From JAIFWC01 sp035688135 (GTDB lineage: Bacteria > Patescibacteriota > Saccharimonadia > Saccharimonadales > UBA10212), in contig DASSNG010000017.1 of assembly GCA_035688135.1 (NCBI GenBank), positions 1 to 36,860 on the forward strand: a stretch of 36,860 bases of DNA. The letters are read 5' to 3'. A program made the translations under genes and the position numbers. Positions 7,255 through 14,270 of this stretch are shown here, in pieces (position 1 is the first letter of the stretch; each line of letters opens with the position of its first letter). The notes under the pieces are model-generated. The model did not search any database. It was not told the DNA's origin and saw only the letters and a list, made by a program, of their open reading frames with translations.

Positions 7255-7842
7255 ATGTTCCCACGTCAAAACACAAACCCGCTTAACAAAATCGATGGAT
7301 GGGCTATCGGAAAGGGCTGGTTCGTCCGCGGCAGCATTCTTGTTCTCTTCCTGATACTATCCGCGCGAGTCATTTCCGACCCAGCCTTCATAATTCAGCG
7401 CCGCGACCCGGTAGATTTAATGGACCTTGGCGTCCACGAGTTAGGGCATCTGCTATTCATGTTCTTTGGTCAGTTCATGCATATCCTAGGCGGGTCACTT
7501 TTTCAGTGCCTCTTCCCTCTTATGTGGCTGGGTGCCAGTCTTAAGAGGGGGTGGTACTTCGCAGCCTGCCTATGTCTTTGCTGGGCAGGTATAAACCTGA
7601 TGGACGTTTCTGTTTACGCGGGAGATGCCCGTACGCGGCAGCTTCCCCTGGTTTGCCTTGGTAATGATTATGACCAGTGCCATGACTGGTACCAGATCCT
7701 AAGCAGCCTGAATCACCTGGGGTGGGACCAGGCAGTGGCCCACACACTTAAGATTTTAGGAATCGCCTCCATAGCCGGAGGCCTGGGAGCCGGTTTCGGC
7801 TTAATTATAAGGATTATAGGCGTACGCCCGGCTGTAGAATAA
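7255..7842 (+). CDS. Integral membrane protein with HExxH motif, putative zinc metalloprotease
   Basis: 195 residues with membrane segments near 25-41, 60-90, 98-115 and 160-190. The second carries HELGH (61-65), the zinc-binding and catalytic motif of gluzincin-type proteases, embedded in a hydrophobic helix as in intramembrane (M50-like) proteases. Later NLMDVSVYAGDAR (114-126) and CHDWYQIL (142-149) hold Asp and His residues that could supply the third ligand; the canonical M50 NPxxxLDG motif is absent. The start at 7255 fits a leaderless promoter; an upstream in-frame ATG at 7219 would add 12 residues. It diverges from the HD gene and faces tRNA-Lys 4 bases after its stop. The substrate is unknown. 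Confidence 0.8.
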   Translation: MFPRQNTNPLNKIDGWAIGKGWFVRGSILVLFLILSARVISDPAFIIQRRDPVDLMDLGVHELGHLLFMFFGQFMHILGGSLFQCLFPLMWLGASLKRGWYFAACLCLCWAGINLMDVSVYAGDARTRQLPLVCLGNDYDQCHDWYQILSSLNHLGWDQAVAHTLKILGIASIAGGLGAGFGLIIRIIGVRPAVE

Positions 7843-7846
7843 AAAA

Positions 7847-7923
7847 TGGAGGGCCCAGTGGGACTCGAACCCACGACACGCGGCTTAAAAGGCCGCTGCT
7901 CTAACCAGCTGAGCTATGGGCCC
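7847..7923 (-). tRNA. tRNA-Lys (anticodon UUU)
   Basis: The minus strand folds as a full cloverleaf: acceptor GGGCCCA/TGGGCCC, D-arm with AGCTCAGCTGGTTAGAGC, anticodon stem GCGGC/GCCGC around loop CTTTTAA (anticodon TTT), and T-arm GTGGG-TTCGAGT-CCCAC. The 3' end continues TCCA, so the CCA tail appears to be encoded. No long variable arm. It is preceded by a TTGATT-17-GATAAT promoter. Confidence 0.97.
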
Positions 7924-7951
7924 GCACTTTGCAGGCAAAATAACACCTTAC

Positions 7952-7980
7952 ATTATCTGTTTTTTGACTAAAAAAATCAA
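7952..7980 (-). promoter_or_regulatory. Promoter of tRNA-Lys
   Basis: TTGATT (7975-7980), a 17-base A/T-rich spacer and GATAAT (7952-7957), ending 28 bases before the tRNA. The spacer contains T5..A6 tracts that could also form a weak hairpin for the gene ending at 7986. Confidence 0.6.
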
Positions 7981-7985
7981 TTTGG

Positions 7986-8474
7986 TTATTTATGTTTTTT
8001 GGAGTGGGCTTTGGCGTGGCTGAAACTACCTCCCCAGATGAGCATCAAGCTGGCTAACAGGCCGATCCCTACGACGTAGGTTTCGGCGTTTTGCAGGTTT
8101 TTCCAGAAAGGCGAAGCGGTAATATTGACGTTCAGGGCAGCATTGAACATAGGCGCCGCTACTATTGCCAGCAGGCCGCCGGCGCACAGCGCCGGGATTA
8201 GCTGAAGCAGCGTCTGGCTCCCGGAAGACACCGACCTGAATGTCAGCAGAAATGTAAGCAGCGTAGGTACCAACAGCAGCGCCAAGTCTATATCGTCGGA
8301 TGTCAAAGAGGTTATCTTAGTCTGGCCTACCAGATGTTCAATGTCACTGCCCGATAATGCGATGACTGCGAATCCGCCGCATAAAGACAAGAAGCCCAGC
8401 GCGGCGCTGCTCTTCAAAAAAAAGGTCATCGCTACAGGCAGCAATATAAGAGTCGCCAGAAGAGCATTGGCCAT
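7986..8474 (-). CDS. Hypothetical four-helix membrane protein
   Basis: 162 residues with four hydrophobic segments at roughly 4-20, 25-43, 64-84 and 92-112 plus a fifth possible one at 132-150, and a basic HAKAHSKKHK tail that should face the cytoplasm. No motif is recognised. TAAAAT (8484-8489) ends 9 bases before the ATG and no Shine-Dalgarno is visible. It is followed by the promoter of tRNA-Lys and lies between tRNA-Lys and the DUF192 gene, a context that gives no functional hint. Confidence 0.75.
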   Translation of the reverse strand: MANALLATLILLPVAMTFFLKSSAALGFLSLCGGFAVIALSGSDIEHLVGQTKITSLTSDDIDLALLLVPTLLTFLLTFRSVSSGSQTLLQLIPALCAGGLLAIVAAPMFNAALNVNITASPFWKNLQNAETYVVGIGLLASLMLIWGGSFSHAKAHSKKHK

Positions 8475-8520
8475 AATGGCCTAATTTTAGCATGAGCGTC
8501 TTGTGGTTTTCTTAATTTAC

Positions 8521-9048
8521 TTATGTGTTCTTGAATTGTACGGATGAGCCGATTTTCATATGCAGCTCCTGTGAGCGATTGGCTTTCAGCTCCAGAACAT
8601 ACTGCGCGGGGATCTTATTAGCGAACCTGTCGGGGTAGGTCGAAGGGCTTTCATCAACCTCTATGGCGGCCACTTTGCGGTCCGCGGTTATCCATACGAT
8701 ATCTATCGGGAACTTCATCCCTTTCATCCAAATCGGATACTGGCCGGGCTTGGTAAAGGCGAACAGCATGCCCTGGTCAGGCAGGATGCACGTCCGGCCG
8801 GCTAATCCTTTTTGCAGTTCATTCTGGTCTTTGACCACCTCGACGTTTATGTCCTGGCCGTCTATGACCACGACGCCGTCTTTGCGATAAGGCCCGCAGG
8901 CGGACTGCACGACAGTGTTCTTGGGGGCTGAAGGCTTAGCCGGTTTTTTCTCGCCTACCGCCAGCGCGATAATAACGGCGGCTACAACTCCCAGCAGGAT
9001 AACCGCGGGCACTATATAGCTGGTGTTCAGTTTCGTGGCTCTCTGCAT
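8521..9048 (-). CDS. Membrane-anchored DUF192 family protein
   Basis: 175 residues: a single signal anchor (about 11-31), a Lys/Pro linker, then a complete DUF192 domain with the hallmark runs QNELQKGLAGR, LPDQGMLFAF, WMKGMKFPIDIVWI and VLELKANRS. DUF192 is a small beta-rich domain of unknown function, often exported or lipid-anchored; here it should sit outside the membrane. A Cys51/Cys87 pair could form a disulfide. The start follows TAGAAT by 7 bases with no Shine-Dalgarno. It is 80 bases downstream of the RimK-like gene on the same strand and may be transcribed with that cluster, though its own -10 suggests independence. Confidence 0.9.
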   Translation of the reverse strand: MQRATKLNTSYIVPAVILLGVVAAVIIALAVGEKKPAKPSAPKNTVVQSACGPYRKDGVVVIDGQDINVEVVKDQNELQKGLAGRTCILPDQGMLFAFTKPGQYPIWMKGMKFPIDIVWITADRKVAAIEVDESPSTYPDRFANKIPAQYVLELKANRSQELHMKIGSSVQFKNT

Positions 9049-9055
9049 TAGCCCT

Positions 9056-9061
9056 ATTCTA
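9056..9061 (-). promoter_or_regulatory. -10 element (TAGAAT) for the DUF192 gene
   Basis: TAGAAT ends 7 bases before the ATG at 9046-9048. No convincing -35. Confidence 0.45.
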
Positions 9062-9128
9062 CACGTTCATAGGATATTTGGCACACAGAGCCTGAAACTG
9101 GACGTAATTGCAAAGAAGCGGTGCGAGT

Positions 9129-10034
9129 TTAAGCGCCGACGCGGTCTTTGCGGTGCCTGCCCTTGGCGTTGCGTTCAACATATTCGATTATCTTGGTCGC
9201 TACGTCGCGATTGGTAATGGATTCCGGCGTTTTGATGCTGGCCGAAGAGTTAACTTCCAGCACCAAAGGCCCGCGCTCCGAACGCATCATATCCACGCCG
9301 CATATCGGCAGGCCCATGGCCTTGGCGGCTTTGATAGCTGTCTTCTCTTCTTCTTCGGTCAGCTTGACGGCTTTTCCTACCCCGCCCTGGTGGGTGTTGG
9401 AGCGGAAATCATCGTCCAGGCTCTGGCGTTTGATGCTTGCGACCACCCTGCCTCCGACGACGACCGCGCGGATATCGGTACCGGCCGATTCTTCTACGAA
9501 TTCCTGTACTAAGAAGTTAACGCCTTCTACGAAGAAGGCCTGCATCACGGCTTTGGCGGCTTTCTTAGTTTCGGCCAGCACCACGCCGTTGCCATGCGTA
9601 CCGCGGGCCACCTTGATAATCACAGGAGCGCCGCCTGCCAGCTCCAAAACGTCGTCAAAGTCCGCAGTTTCGCGGGCAAAAACGGTTTTTGGTACGCCTA
9701 CGTCATATTTGGCCAGCAGCTGGTAAGCCCGAAGCTTGTCCCGGGAGCGAACAATGGCTATGGAGCTGGCCGTAGTAAATACGCCCTGCATCTCAAACTG
9801 GCGGACTACCGCCGAACCGTACATCGTGTAGCGCTGGGCAATCCGGGGGATTACCACGTCTATGTCGGATAACTTCTCGCCCTTGTAGTAAACGACGGGA
9901 TTGCCCTTCTCTACTGCCATATAGCATTTGGCGTAATTAACGATCCGGACTTCGTGGCCCCGTTCCAGCGCGACTTCTTTCAGCCGCCTAGTGGTATAGT
10001 TCTTGGGCCCCTTGGATAATATGACTATCTTCAT
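9129..10034 (-). CDS. RimK-like ATP-grasp ligase (glutamate/peptide ligase family)
   Basis: ATP-grasp enzymes of the RimK group form amide bonds between an amino acid and the carboxyl end of a protein, peptide or small molecule through an acyl-phosphate. The 301 residues show, in order, the N-terminal Rossmann-like part (MKIVILSKGP), RSRDKLRAYQLLA (96-108), ATP-binding Lys141 with the glycine loop GTHGNG (145-150), VQEFVEE (176-182), DIRAVVVGGRVVA (187-199), FRSNTHQGG (210-218), CGVDMM and the Mg-binding LEVNSSAS (259-266). The ATG at 10032-10034 overlaps the previous stop (ATGA) and has GGAGAAG upstream; an upstream start would add 5 residues. In proteobacteria RimK glutamylates ribosomal protein S6; here it is last in a cluster with a retropepsin-like gene, a Mur ligase and a second ATP-grasp. 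Confidence 0.93.
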   Translation of the reverse strand: MKIVILSKGPKNYTTRRLKEVALERGHEVRIVNYAKCYMAVEKGNPVVYYKGEKLSDIDVVIPRIAQRYTMYGSAVVRQFEMQGVFTTASSIAIVRSRDKLRAYQLLAKYDVGVPKTVFARETADFDDVLELAGGAPVIIKVARGTHGNGVVLAETKKAAKAVMQAFFVEGVNFLVQEFVEESAGTDIRAVVVGGRVVASIKRQSLDDDFRSNTHQGGVGKAVKLTEEEEKTAIKAAKAMGLPICGVDMMRSERGPLVLEVNSSASIKTPESITNRDVATKIIEYVERNAKGRHRKDRVGA

Positions 10035-10522
10035 GCTTTCTTCTCCCACATCTTAAAAACTTCCAGCTCTTTTTTCATCCTCAATTTCTTCTTCTCTTCC
10101 ACAGCCTTAAGCGGCGTGCCCTTGCTTACGTCAATCAGGAATTTACCGTTCAGTAATTTGCGCCCGATAAGTATCGGGTAGGTCTTGCGGCTCCTGTCCG
10201 ACAGGGTAAAGGTAGCCAGTATAAGTTTACCGCCCAGCTTTATCTGCAGTTTGACTACATATCTTAACTCTTTATGGCCGAATGAATTGGCGACCCTGGT
10301 GAGCAGATAATAAGGCGCGGGGATGGTTATCTCTTTGCCGGTATAGTGCGGAGAGCTGGGCCCGAACAGCTTGAACTTAAGGATGCCGTCAGCCTCGCGG
10401 ATGCCGGTCGCCCATAAGCTGGACAGGTCGGCGCCGGAATCGATTTTGGCGTGTACGCCTTTGATACCTAACTCCGGGAACGATATCTTCTCTGCCCGTC
10501 CGATTATCTTCATTTCTTCCAT
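10031..10522 (-). CDS. Retropepsin-like protease (RimB / ATP-dependent zinc protease-like family)
   Basis: 163 residues. HAKIDSGADLSSLWA (24-38) carries the aspartyl-protease D-S-G-A signature with catalytic Asp28. The family's C-terminal sequence YPILIGRKLLNGKFLIDVSKG follows, matching proteins annotated as ATP-dependent zinc protease or RimB. They are single-domain retropepsins that work as dimers and are commonly encoded beside RimK-type ligases; RimB trims tails built by RimK. The gene starts immediately after the Mur ligase stop (0 bases between) and overlaps the RimK-like start by ATGA, so the two are translationally coupled. The C-terminal 30 residues are a Lys/Glu-rich helix. A tail-editing role here is inference. 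Confidence 0.9.
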   Translation of the reverse strand: MEEMKIIGRAEKISFPELGIKGVHAKIDSGADLSSLWATGIREADGILKFKLFGPSSPHYTGKEITIPAPYYLLTRVANSFGHKELRYVVKLQIKLGGKLILATFTLSDRSRKTYPILIGRKLLNGKFLIDVSKGTPLKAVEEKKKLRMKKELEVFKMWEKKA

Positions 10523-11788
10523 TTATATGAACTCCGCCTTGAAACTTTCCTTTATGAATCCTATCGATCTTCGGATATCGTCATTCACAATAACTACAAT
10601 AACATCCTCGGGTTTGGCGATTTCAGCCGCCCGGGCGATAGCCTGGTCTTCGCGTATTATCCGTTCGACATTGCGGTTTTTGGCGGCAATCGCGCCGGCA
10701 AGCACCTCTGACACGCGGCCGACCACTTCAGGGAATCTGCCGGTGGTAATCGAAGGTTTTTTCCAGTAGCCGTCAATCTTATCGAAGACTATCAGCTTAT
10801 CATAGCTTTCCGCCAGAACCTCGCCGGTCTCTTTTATAAGTTTATCCGTCCTGTCCTTAGCCAGGCGCACCACGCCGATTACTTCTCCGCCGCCTGCCAG
10901 GGTCCTGGCCAAATCGGCAACCTGTTTCATGGAAACTTTCTCGTGAGCGTAGTCGGCCAGTATGGTGGCGCCGTTAGCAGCTTTAAGCAGGGTTAACCGC
11001 CCGCCATAAGGGTCGAGCCTTACGGATTCGAAAGCTTCTTTAAAGCCTTCCGGAACCTGGCCGGAGTAAAAAGCTATCACGGCGGCCGCGGAATGCATCA
11101 GGTTCAATACCGAAGGCTGAAACTGGCCCTTGAACGCCCACGGGATGTTCGTAAGGTCCAGAAGCGTGGTTTTACTTTGGCCTTTGCGCAGGATGATTTT
11201 GGACCCATCGGTCGTCACGGCCATTCCGCCTTTAGCGAGGTGGCTTTTAATATCAAAATGCTCGAACTTCATGCCGCACGGGATAAGTACGGATTTTGAC
11301 GGTACTTTCGGTAGCTTGCCGCAGACAAGCGGATCCTCGGCGTTGAACACCGCGAATGAGTTATCCCTGTCGAGCTTCTTGAACACGAATTCCTTGGCAT
11401 CGGCGATATCTTGTTTGGTTTTTAAGCGCGAAGAAGAACCCAGATGGTCCTCAAAGACGTTTAAGAATACCCCAACGTTATGGTTGCGGTAACCCAGGCC
11501 GGCAGCTGCGCTGGAACCAAGAGCGCACTCTAAGACGGCAACCCCTTTCTCCTGCTGCTTTGGATTCTGGTAAAACTCCCATAAGAATCTGCCGGGACAG
11601 ACGGTCGGCACCAGTCTCCAGGTCTTGCGTGAATCATCAAGGGTGCTCTTTTGCTCGCCGTTGACGTAATGGCCGGTAGTATCCACTTTCAGTACGTTAT
11701 GGTCCAGTTTGCGAAGCACGTCGGCGATAACGGCCACGGTAGTGGTTTTGCCCTTGGTGCCTGTCACGGAGATAATAGGCACGCTCAT
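10523..11788 (-). CDS. Mur ligase family enzyme resembling the C-terminal part of cyanophycin synthetase
   Basis: ATP-dependent amide ligase, 421 residues. P-loop SVTGTKGKTTT (7-17), VAVLECALGSSAAAGLGYRN (83-102) with Glu87, the Mg/substrate motif NVFEDHLG (110-117), FNAEDPL (148-154), a central NLMHSAAAVIAF and a C-terminal domain with YGGRLTLL and ILADYAHEKVSM. Spacing and wording (ECA.G...GLG, NV..DHLG) are closer to cyanophycin synthetase and CapB/PgsB-like ligases than to MurC-MurF, and no UDP-MurNAc-binding N-terminal domain is present. Cyanophycin synthetase fuses an ATP-grasp domain to such a Mur-like domain; here an ATP-grasp is encoded one base upstream as a separate gene. The product is likely an amino-acid or peptide conjugate, not identified. 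Confidence 0.88.
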   Translation of the reverse strand: MSVPIISVTGTKGKTTTVAVIADVLRKLDHNVLKVDTTGHYVNGEQKSTLDDSRKTWRLVPTVCPGRFLWEFYQNPKQQEKGVAVLECALGSSAAAGLGYRNHNVGVFLNVFEDHLGSSSRLKTKQDIADAKEFVFKKLDRDNSFAVFNAEDPLVCGKLPKVPSKSVLIPCGMKFEHFDIKSHLAKGGMAVTTDGSKIILRKGQSKTTLLDLTNIPWAFKGQFQPSVLNLMHSAAAVIAFYSGQVPEGFKEAFESVRLDPYGGRLTLLKAANGATILADYAHEKVSMKQVADLARTLAGGGEVIGVVRLAKDRTDKLIKETGEVLAESYDKLIVFDKIDGYWKKPSITTGRFPEVVGRVSEVLAGAIAAKNRNVERIIREDQAIARAAEIAKPEDVIVVIVNDDIRRSIGFIKESFKAEFI

Positions 11789-11789
11789 C

Positions 11790-12866
11790 TTAATTTACGG
11801 TCCCTTTCTTAGAGGCTATCCGGTAAAGCTGGTCGGCCAGAAGCCCGGCTTGCTCACGGGCTAACTGCTGGTTCTCGTTTTCAAAAACAAGCTGCGGCTC
11901 GCTGCCATTAATCTCCATGGGCAGCCATACCGGGTCCTTTTCGCCAGACTTTATAGCATAGGCCCAGTCCACCGCCACATGGACCTCTTTGACGCCCGTC
12001 TTTTCCTGCAGCGCTTTTAAGATCTTATCCGAGCCATGCACTACTCCGGCGGGTACGCTTTCCGGGTTTATATATATCCATTCGTCATCAATCAGCATGG
12101 CTTCACCTTTTTTGGCGCCGCGCAGCACAAAGCTCATGATAAGCTCGTCTGATTCCGTGCGCCCAAATGTATACACCCTTAGCTCCTTTGGCAGCTTGAG
12201 GGTATTTAAAAGGTTTATTTTCTCCTGCTCCTCACCATTGATACCGGTGACTTTGATTTCGGGGCTGAAATCCAGTCTTTCCTCTACCATCCATTCCCTG
12301 TCTTCTGGCAGCTGCCCACTGTGGTATATAGCGGCGATTTCTTCTTTAGTAGCCACATAAACATTCTGTGACGTGCGGCCATTGCGCGGTTTTAATACGG
12401 CGGAACCGCCTGGCATAGCCTCAAGGGCCGGCACGATGCCTTGGTGCGGGTCGACCAGGGCAAAAGTCTTGGCCAGTTCGATAGTTTGGAATAGCCGGTT
12501 ACTCTCCGCTTTATCCCTGGCTAGCTCTCTGACCAGAGGATGGTTCAGCTCCGGCAGCCCATGCCCAAGCGCAGCGGCAACGTTACGGATGGCGTCGATT
12601 GATCCCATCGCCAGTTTCACCGGTTCAACCCTGGCTTCATATTGGCCTTCAATCTTTCTTATCGCGGGTTTAAGGGCGCTAACGATGCCTGACTCATAAT
12701 CATACGACTGTGCACCTCTGGAGAAATAAGTATCCATCCCTCTTTCGGCTAAAGCTAATGCCAAAGTGGGGCGGCCCCAGTTAGCGAGTCCAGCGTCAAT
12801 ATAGGCGCCTTGGGGCGCCTCTGTTGAAGACTTTGGGACATGGATATCGGCAATAGGTTTATTCAC
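11790..12866 (-). CDS. Divergent ATP-grasp domain protein
   Basis: 358 residues from a GTG at 12864-12866. ATP-grasp signs: RELARDKAESNR (113-124), SAVLKPRNGRTSQNVYV (155-171) with the ATP lysine Lys159, EWMVEERLDF (191-200), ELRVYTF (228-234), VAVDWAY (298-304) and PMEINGSEPQL (316-326), equivalent to the metal-binding D...E.N motifs. No specific subfamily is recognised. It begins the tightly packed four-gene run ATP-grasp, Mur ligase, retropepsin, RimK, with 1-base, 0-base and overlapping junctions. A TAGACA-17-TATTAT promoter ends 6 bases before the GTG, so translation is probably leaderless. Together with the next gene it may form a split equivalent of cyanophycin synthetase; that is inference. 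Confidence 0.82.
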   Translation of the reverse strand: MNKPIADIHVPKSSTEAPQGAYIDAGLANWGRPTLALALAERGMDTYFSRGAQSYDYESGIVSALKPAIRKIEGQYEARVEPVKLAMGSIDAIRNVAAALGHGLPELNHPLVRELARDKAESNRLFQTIELAKTFALVDPHQGIVPALEAMPGGSAVLKPRNGRTSQNVYVATKEEIAAIYHSGQLPEDREWMVEERLDFSPEIKVTGINGEEQEKINLLNTLKLPKELRVYTFGRTESDELIMSFVLRGAKKGEAMLIDDEWIYINPESVPAGVVHGSDKILKALQEKTGVKEVHVAVDWAYAIKSGEKDPVWLPMEINGSEPQLVFENENQQLAREQAGLLADQLYRIASKKGTVN

Positions 12867-12872
12867 GGTGTT

Positions 12873-12901
12873 ATAATAACATATTTTTTATTTTTTGTCT
12901 A
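12873..12901 (-). promoter_or_regulatory. Leaderless promoter of the ATP-grasp/Mur-ligase cluster
   Basis: TAGACA (12896-12901), a 17-base A-tract-rich spacer, TATTAT (12873-12878), then 6 bases to the GTG start. This is the clearest full leaderless promoter in the window. Confidence 0.65.
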
Positions 12902-12912
12902 TAATAAAATGC

Positions 12913-13497
12913 TTACGCTAACGCTTTAATCGCCGAGCGTAAATCCAGGCTGCCGCCTCTGATTTCCGGATGGAATTGGGTGGCTAGGATGGGGCGGGTA
13001 CGGTGCCTTACCATCTCTACGCCGGTTTCTGACCGGGCAAGCACCGTGAACTCCCCGGGGGAAATCTCCGGTACGTAAAACCTGTGGTTCTCATACTGTG
13101 TAAGCGATTGCCCGCCTAGAGAGGATAATCCGGCTTCGGTCGTCTTTAAACGCCTGAACCCGGTTATATAATCTTTCAGCTCCAAGACCCTGGACCCGTA
13201 AGCCCGTGCGATAACCTCGAACCCCATGCAAAGCCCTATAATCGGTTTCTGAGAGGAAAGAACGTAGTTTATCTGGTCCTGATACCAAAGCTTATTATGT
13301 GAATACGAATCGTGGATCTCGCTGCCTTCGCCGCCGCCGCCGGACAGCACCACCAAATCCGCCCCCCGGTCATCGAACCTGATGCCGGGCCGGTAGCGCA
13401 GCATCTTTACATCGTGCTCGGCCAGAGCCAGCATTAAAGCCTCAAACGTTGCCGTTTCGTTCCCCTGCTGGTAGTTGTTTATAAGTAGTATTTTCAT
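12913..13497 (-). CDS. Class I glutamine amidotransferase domain protein
   Basis: 194 residues with the intact catalytic triad of TrpG/GuaA-type amidotransferases: nucleophile Cys90 in IGLCMGFEVIA (87-97) and His176/Glu178 in TQFHPEI (173-179). The oxyanion loop VLSGGGGEGSE (50-60) is present. Such domains release ammonia from glutamine and pass it to a partner that forms an amide or amine. No partner domain is fused, so the acceptor is likely another protein; the adjacent ATP-grasp and Mur ligase genes (46 bases downstream) are the natural candidates, in the way GatD serves the Mur-ligase-like MurT. The start overlaps the preceding 37-codon gene by ATGA. Confidence 0.9.
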   Translation of the reverse strand: MKILLINNYQQGNETATFEALMLALAEHDVKMLRYRPGIRFDDRGADLVVLSGGGGEGSEIHDSYSHNKLWYQDQINYVLSSQKPIIGLCMGFEVIARAYGSRVLELKDYITGFRRLKTTEAGLSSLGGQSLTQYENHRFYVPEISPGEFTVLARSETGVEMVRHRTRPILATQFHPEIRGGSLDLRSAIKALA

Positions 13498-13607
13498 TTC
13501 TGATGGTTTAATACCTGGGTGAACGCCAGGTAAATAACAGCGGCGATTATCAGCAAAAACAGAATCAACATAGGAACAAAACCGTTTTGCTGTTTGTTTT
13601 TAAGCAT
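13494..13607 (-). CDS. Small single-span membrane peptide (37 aa) coupled to the amidotransferase
   Basis: A short frame from ATG 13605-13607 to TGA 13494-13496. It encodes a polar head (MLKNKQQNG), one strongly hydrophobic segment (about FVPMLILFLLIIAAVIYLAF, residues 10-29) and a short tail. Its stop overlaps the amidotransferase ATG as ATGA, which favours real translation through coupling. TAAAAT (13615-13620) ends 7 bases before the ATG, the leaderless layout seen elsewhere. It might tether the cluster's enzymes to the membrane. No family is recognised. Confidence 0.6.
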   Translation of the reverse strand: MLKNKQQNGFVPMLILFLLIIAAVIYLAFTQVLNHQK

Positions 13608-13614
13608 TACTTCT

Positions 13615-13620
13615 ATTTTA
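13615..13620 (-). promoter_or_regulatory. -10 element (TAAAAT) for the 37-codon gene
   Basis: Ends 7 bases before the ATG at 13605-13607. It lies 26 bases from the divergent TAAAAT at 13646-13651 that serves the methyltransferase. Confidence 0.4.
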
Positions 13621-13658
13621 TAACCTGCTGTCAACATATTGAAGGTAAAATGGTTAGG

Positions 13659-14270
13659 ATGAATTGGCTTAATTTAGAACACCTTGAAGAAGACTACGAC
13701 AAAAGCCACGCAATGTATGGCCCCGGCCCAAAGGCGCTGCTATGGTGGGATTACCGTTCCATGGCCATCCGCTTCCGCGCGCTGGTAAAAGACGTGCCGG
13801 TGGATAACAAATCCATAATGGACGCCGGCTGCGGACTGGGGGACCTGCTGCCCTACCTTTACGCCAAATCGATAAACTTCCGCTACATAGGCTATGACCG
13901 GAAGAAGGAGTTCATAGAAGAAGCCAGGCGCCGCTATGAAGGCCATGATTTCAAAGTCGGCGATCCGTTTAACAGGCGTCTGGGGCTCTACGATGTGGTA
14001 TTGTCGTCAGGCGTGATGAACGGCAACGTAAAGAATTGGATGAAAGAGCGCCAGAAGATGATTTCCAACCTGTACGACCAGACCGGCGAGGTGCTGGCGT
14101 TCAATATGGCCGGCGGATTAAAACCCATCCCGCATGATTCGCTGATAGCCTACGCCGACGCCAGCGAGATTTACGAATACTGCAAAACCCTGACTCCGCA
14201 CGTAAAGCTGGACACTTCCTACCTGGCCAAGGACTTTACGATTACTATGTACAAGAAACTGCCGGCTTAA
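13659..14270 (+). CDS. Class I SAM-dependent methyltransferase
   Basis: 203 residues from the ATG at 13659. Rossmann-fold signs: motif I SIMDAGCGLGDLLPYL, acidic end of strand 2 at IGYDRKKEFIEEARRR, FKVGDPFNRR, and motif IV-like YDVVLSSGVMNG. No target-specific domain is seen, so the methyl acceptor could be a small molecule, lipid, RNA or protein. I chose this start because TAAAAT ends 7 bases before it; an in-frame ATG at 13650 adds three residues but has a poorly spaced AAGGT. It diverges from the amidotransferase cluster across about 50 bases and may be co-regulated with it. Its stop shares the bases TTA with the convergent dnaJ stop. Confidence 0.87.
   Translation: MNWLNLEHLEEDYDKSHAMYGPGPKALLWWDYRSMAIRFRALVKDVPVDNKSIMDAGCGLGDLLPYLYAKSINFRYIGYDRKKEFIEEARRRYEGHDFKVGDPFNRRLGLYDVVLSSGVMNGNVKNWMKERQKMISNLYDQTGEVLAFNMAGGLKPIPHDSLIAYADASEIYEYCKTLTPHVKLDTSYLAKDFTITMYKKLPA

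Noticed and set aside
10031..10033. UGA recoding, as in some CPR lineages
   Set aside because: UGA ends several complete, well-recognised genes (retropepsin-like, grpE, Gam-like) with the next start overlapping it.
12864..12866. A Shine-Dalgarno-based start for the ATP-grasp gene further downstream
   Set aside because: No GGAG-like site precedes any early ATG, whereas the promoter spacing points to the GTG.
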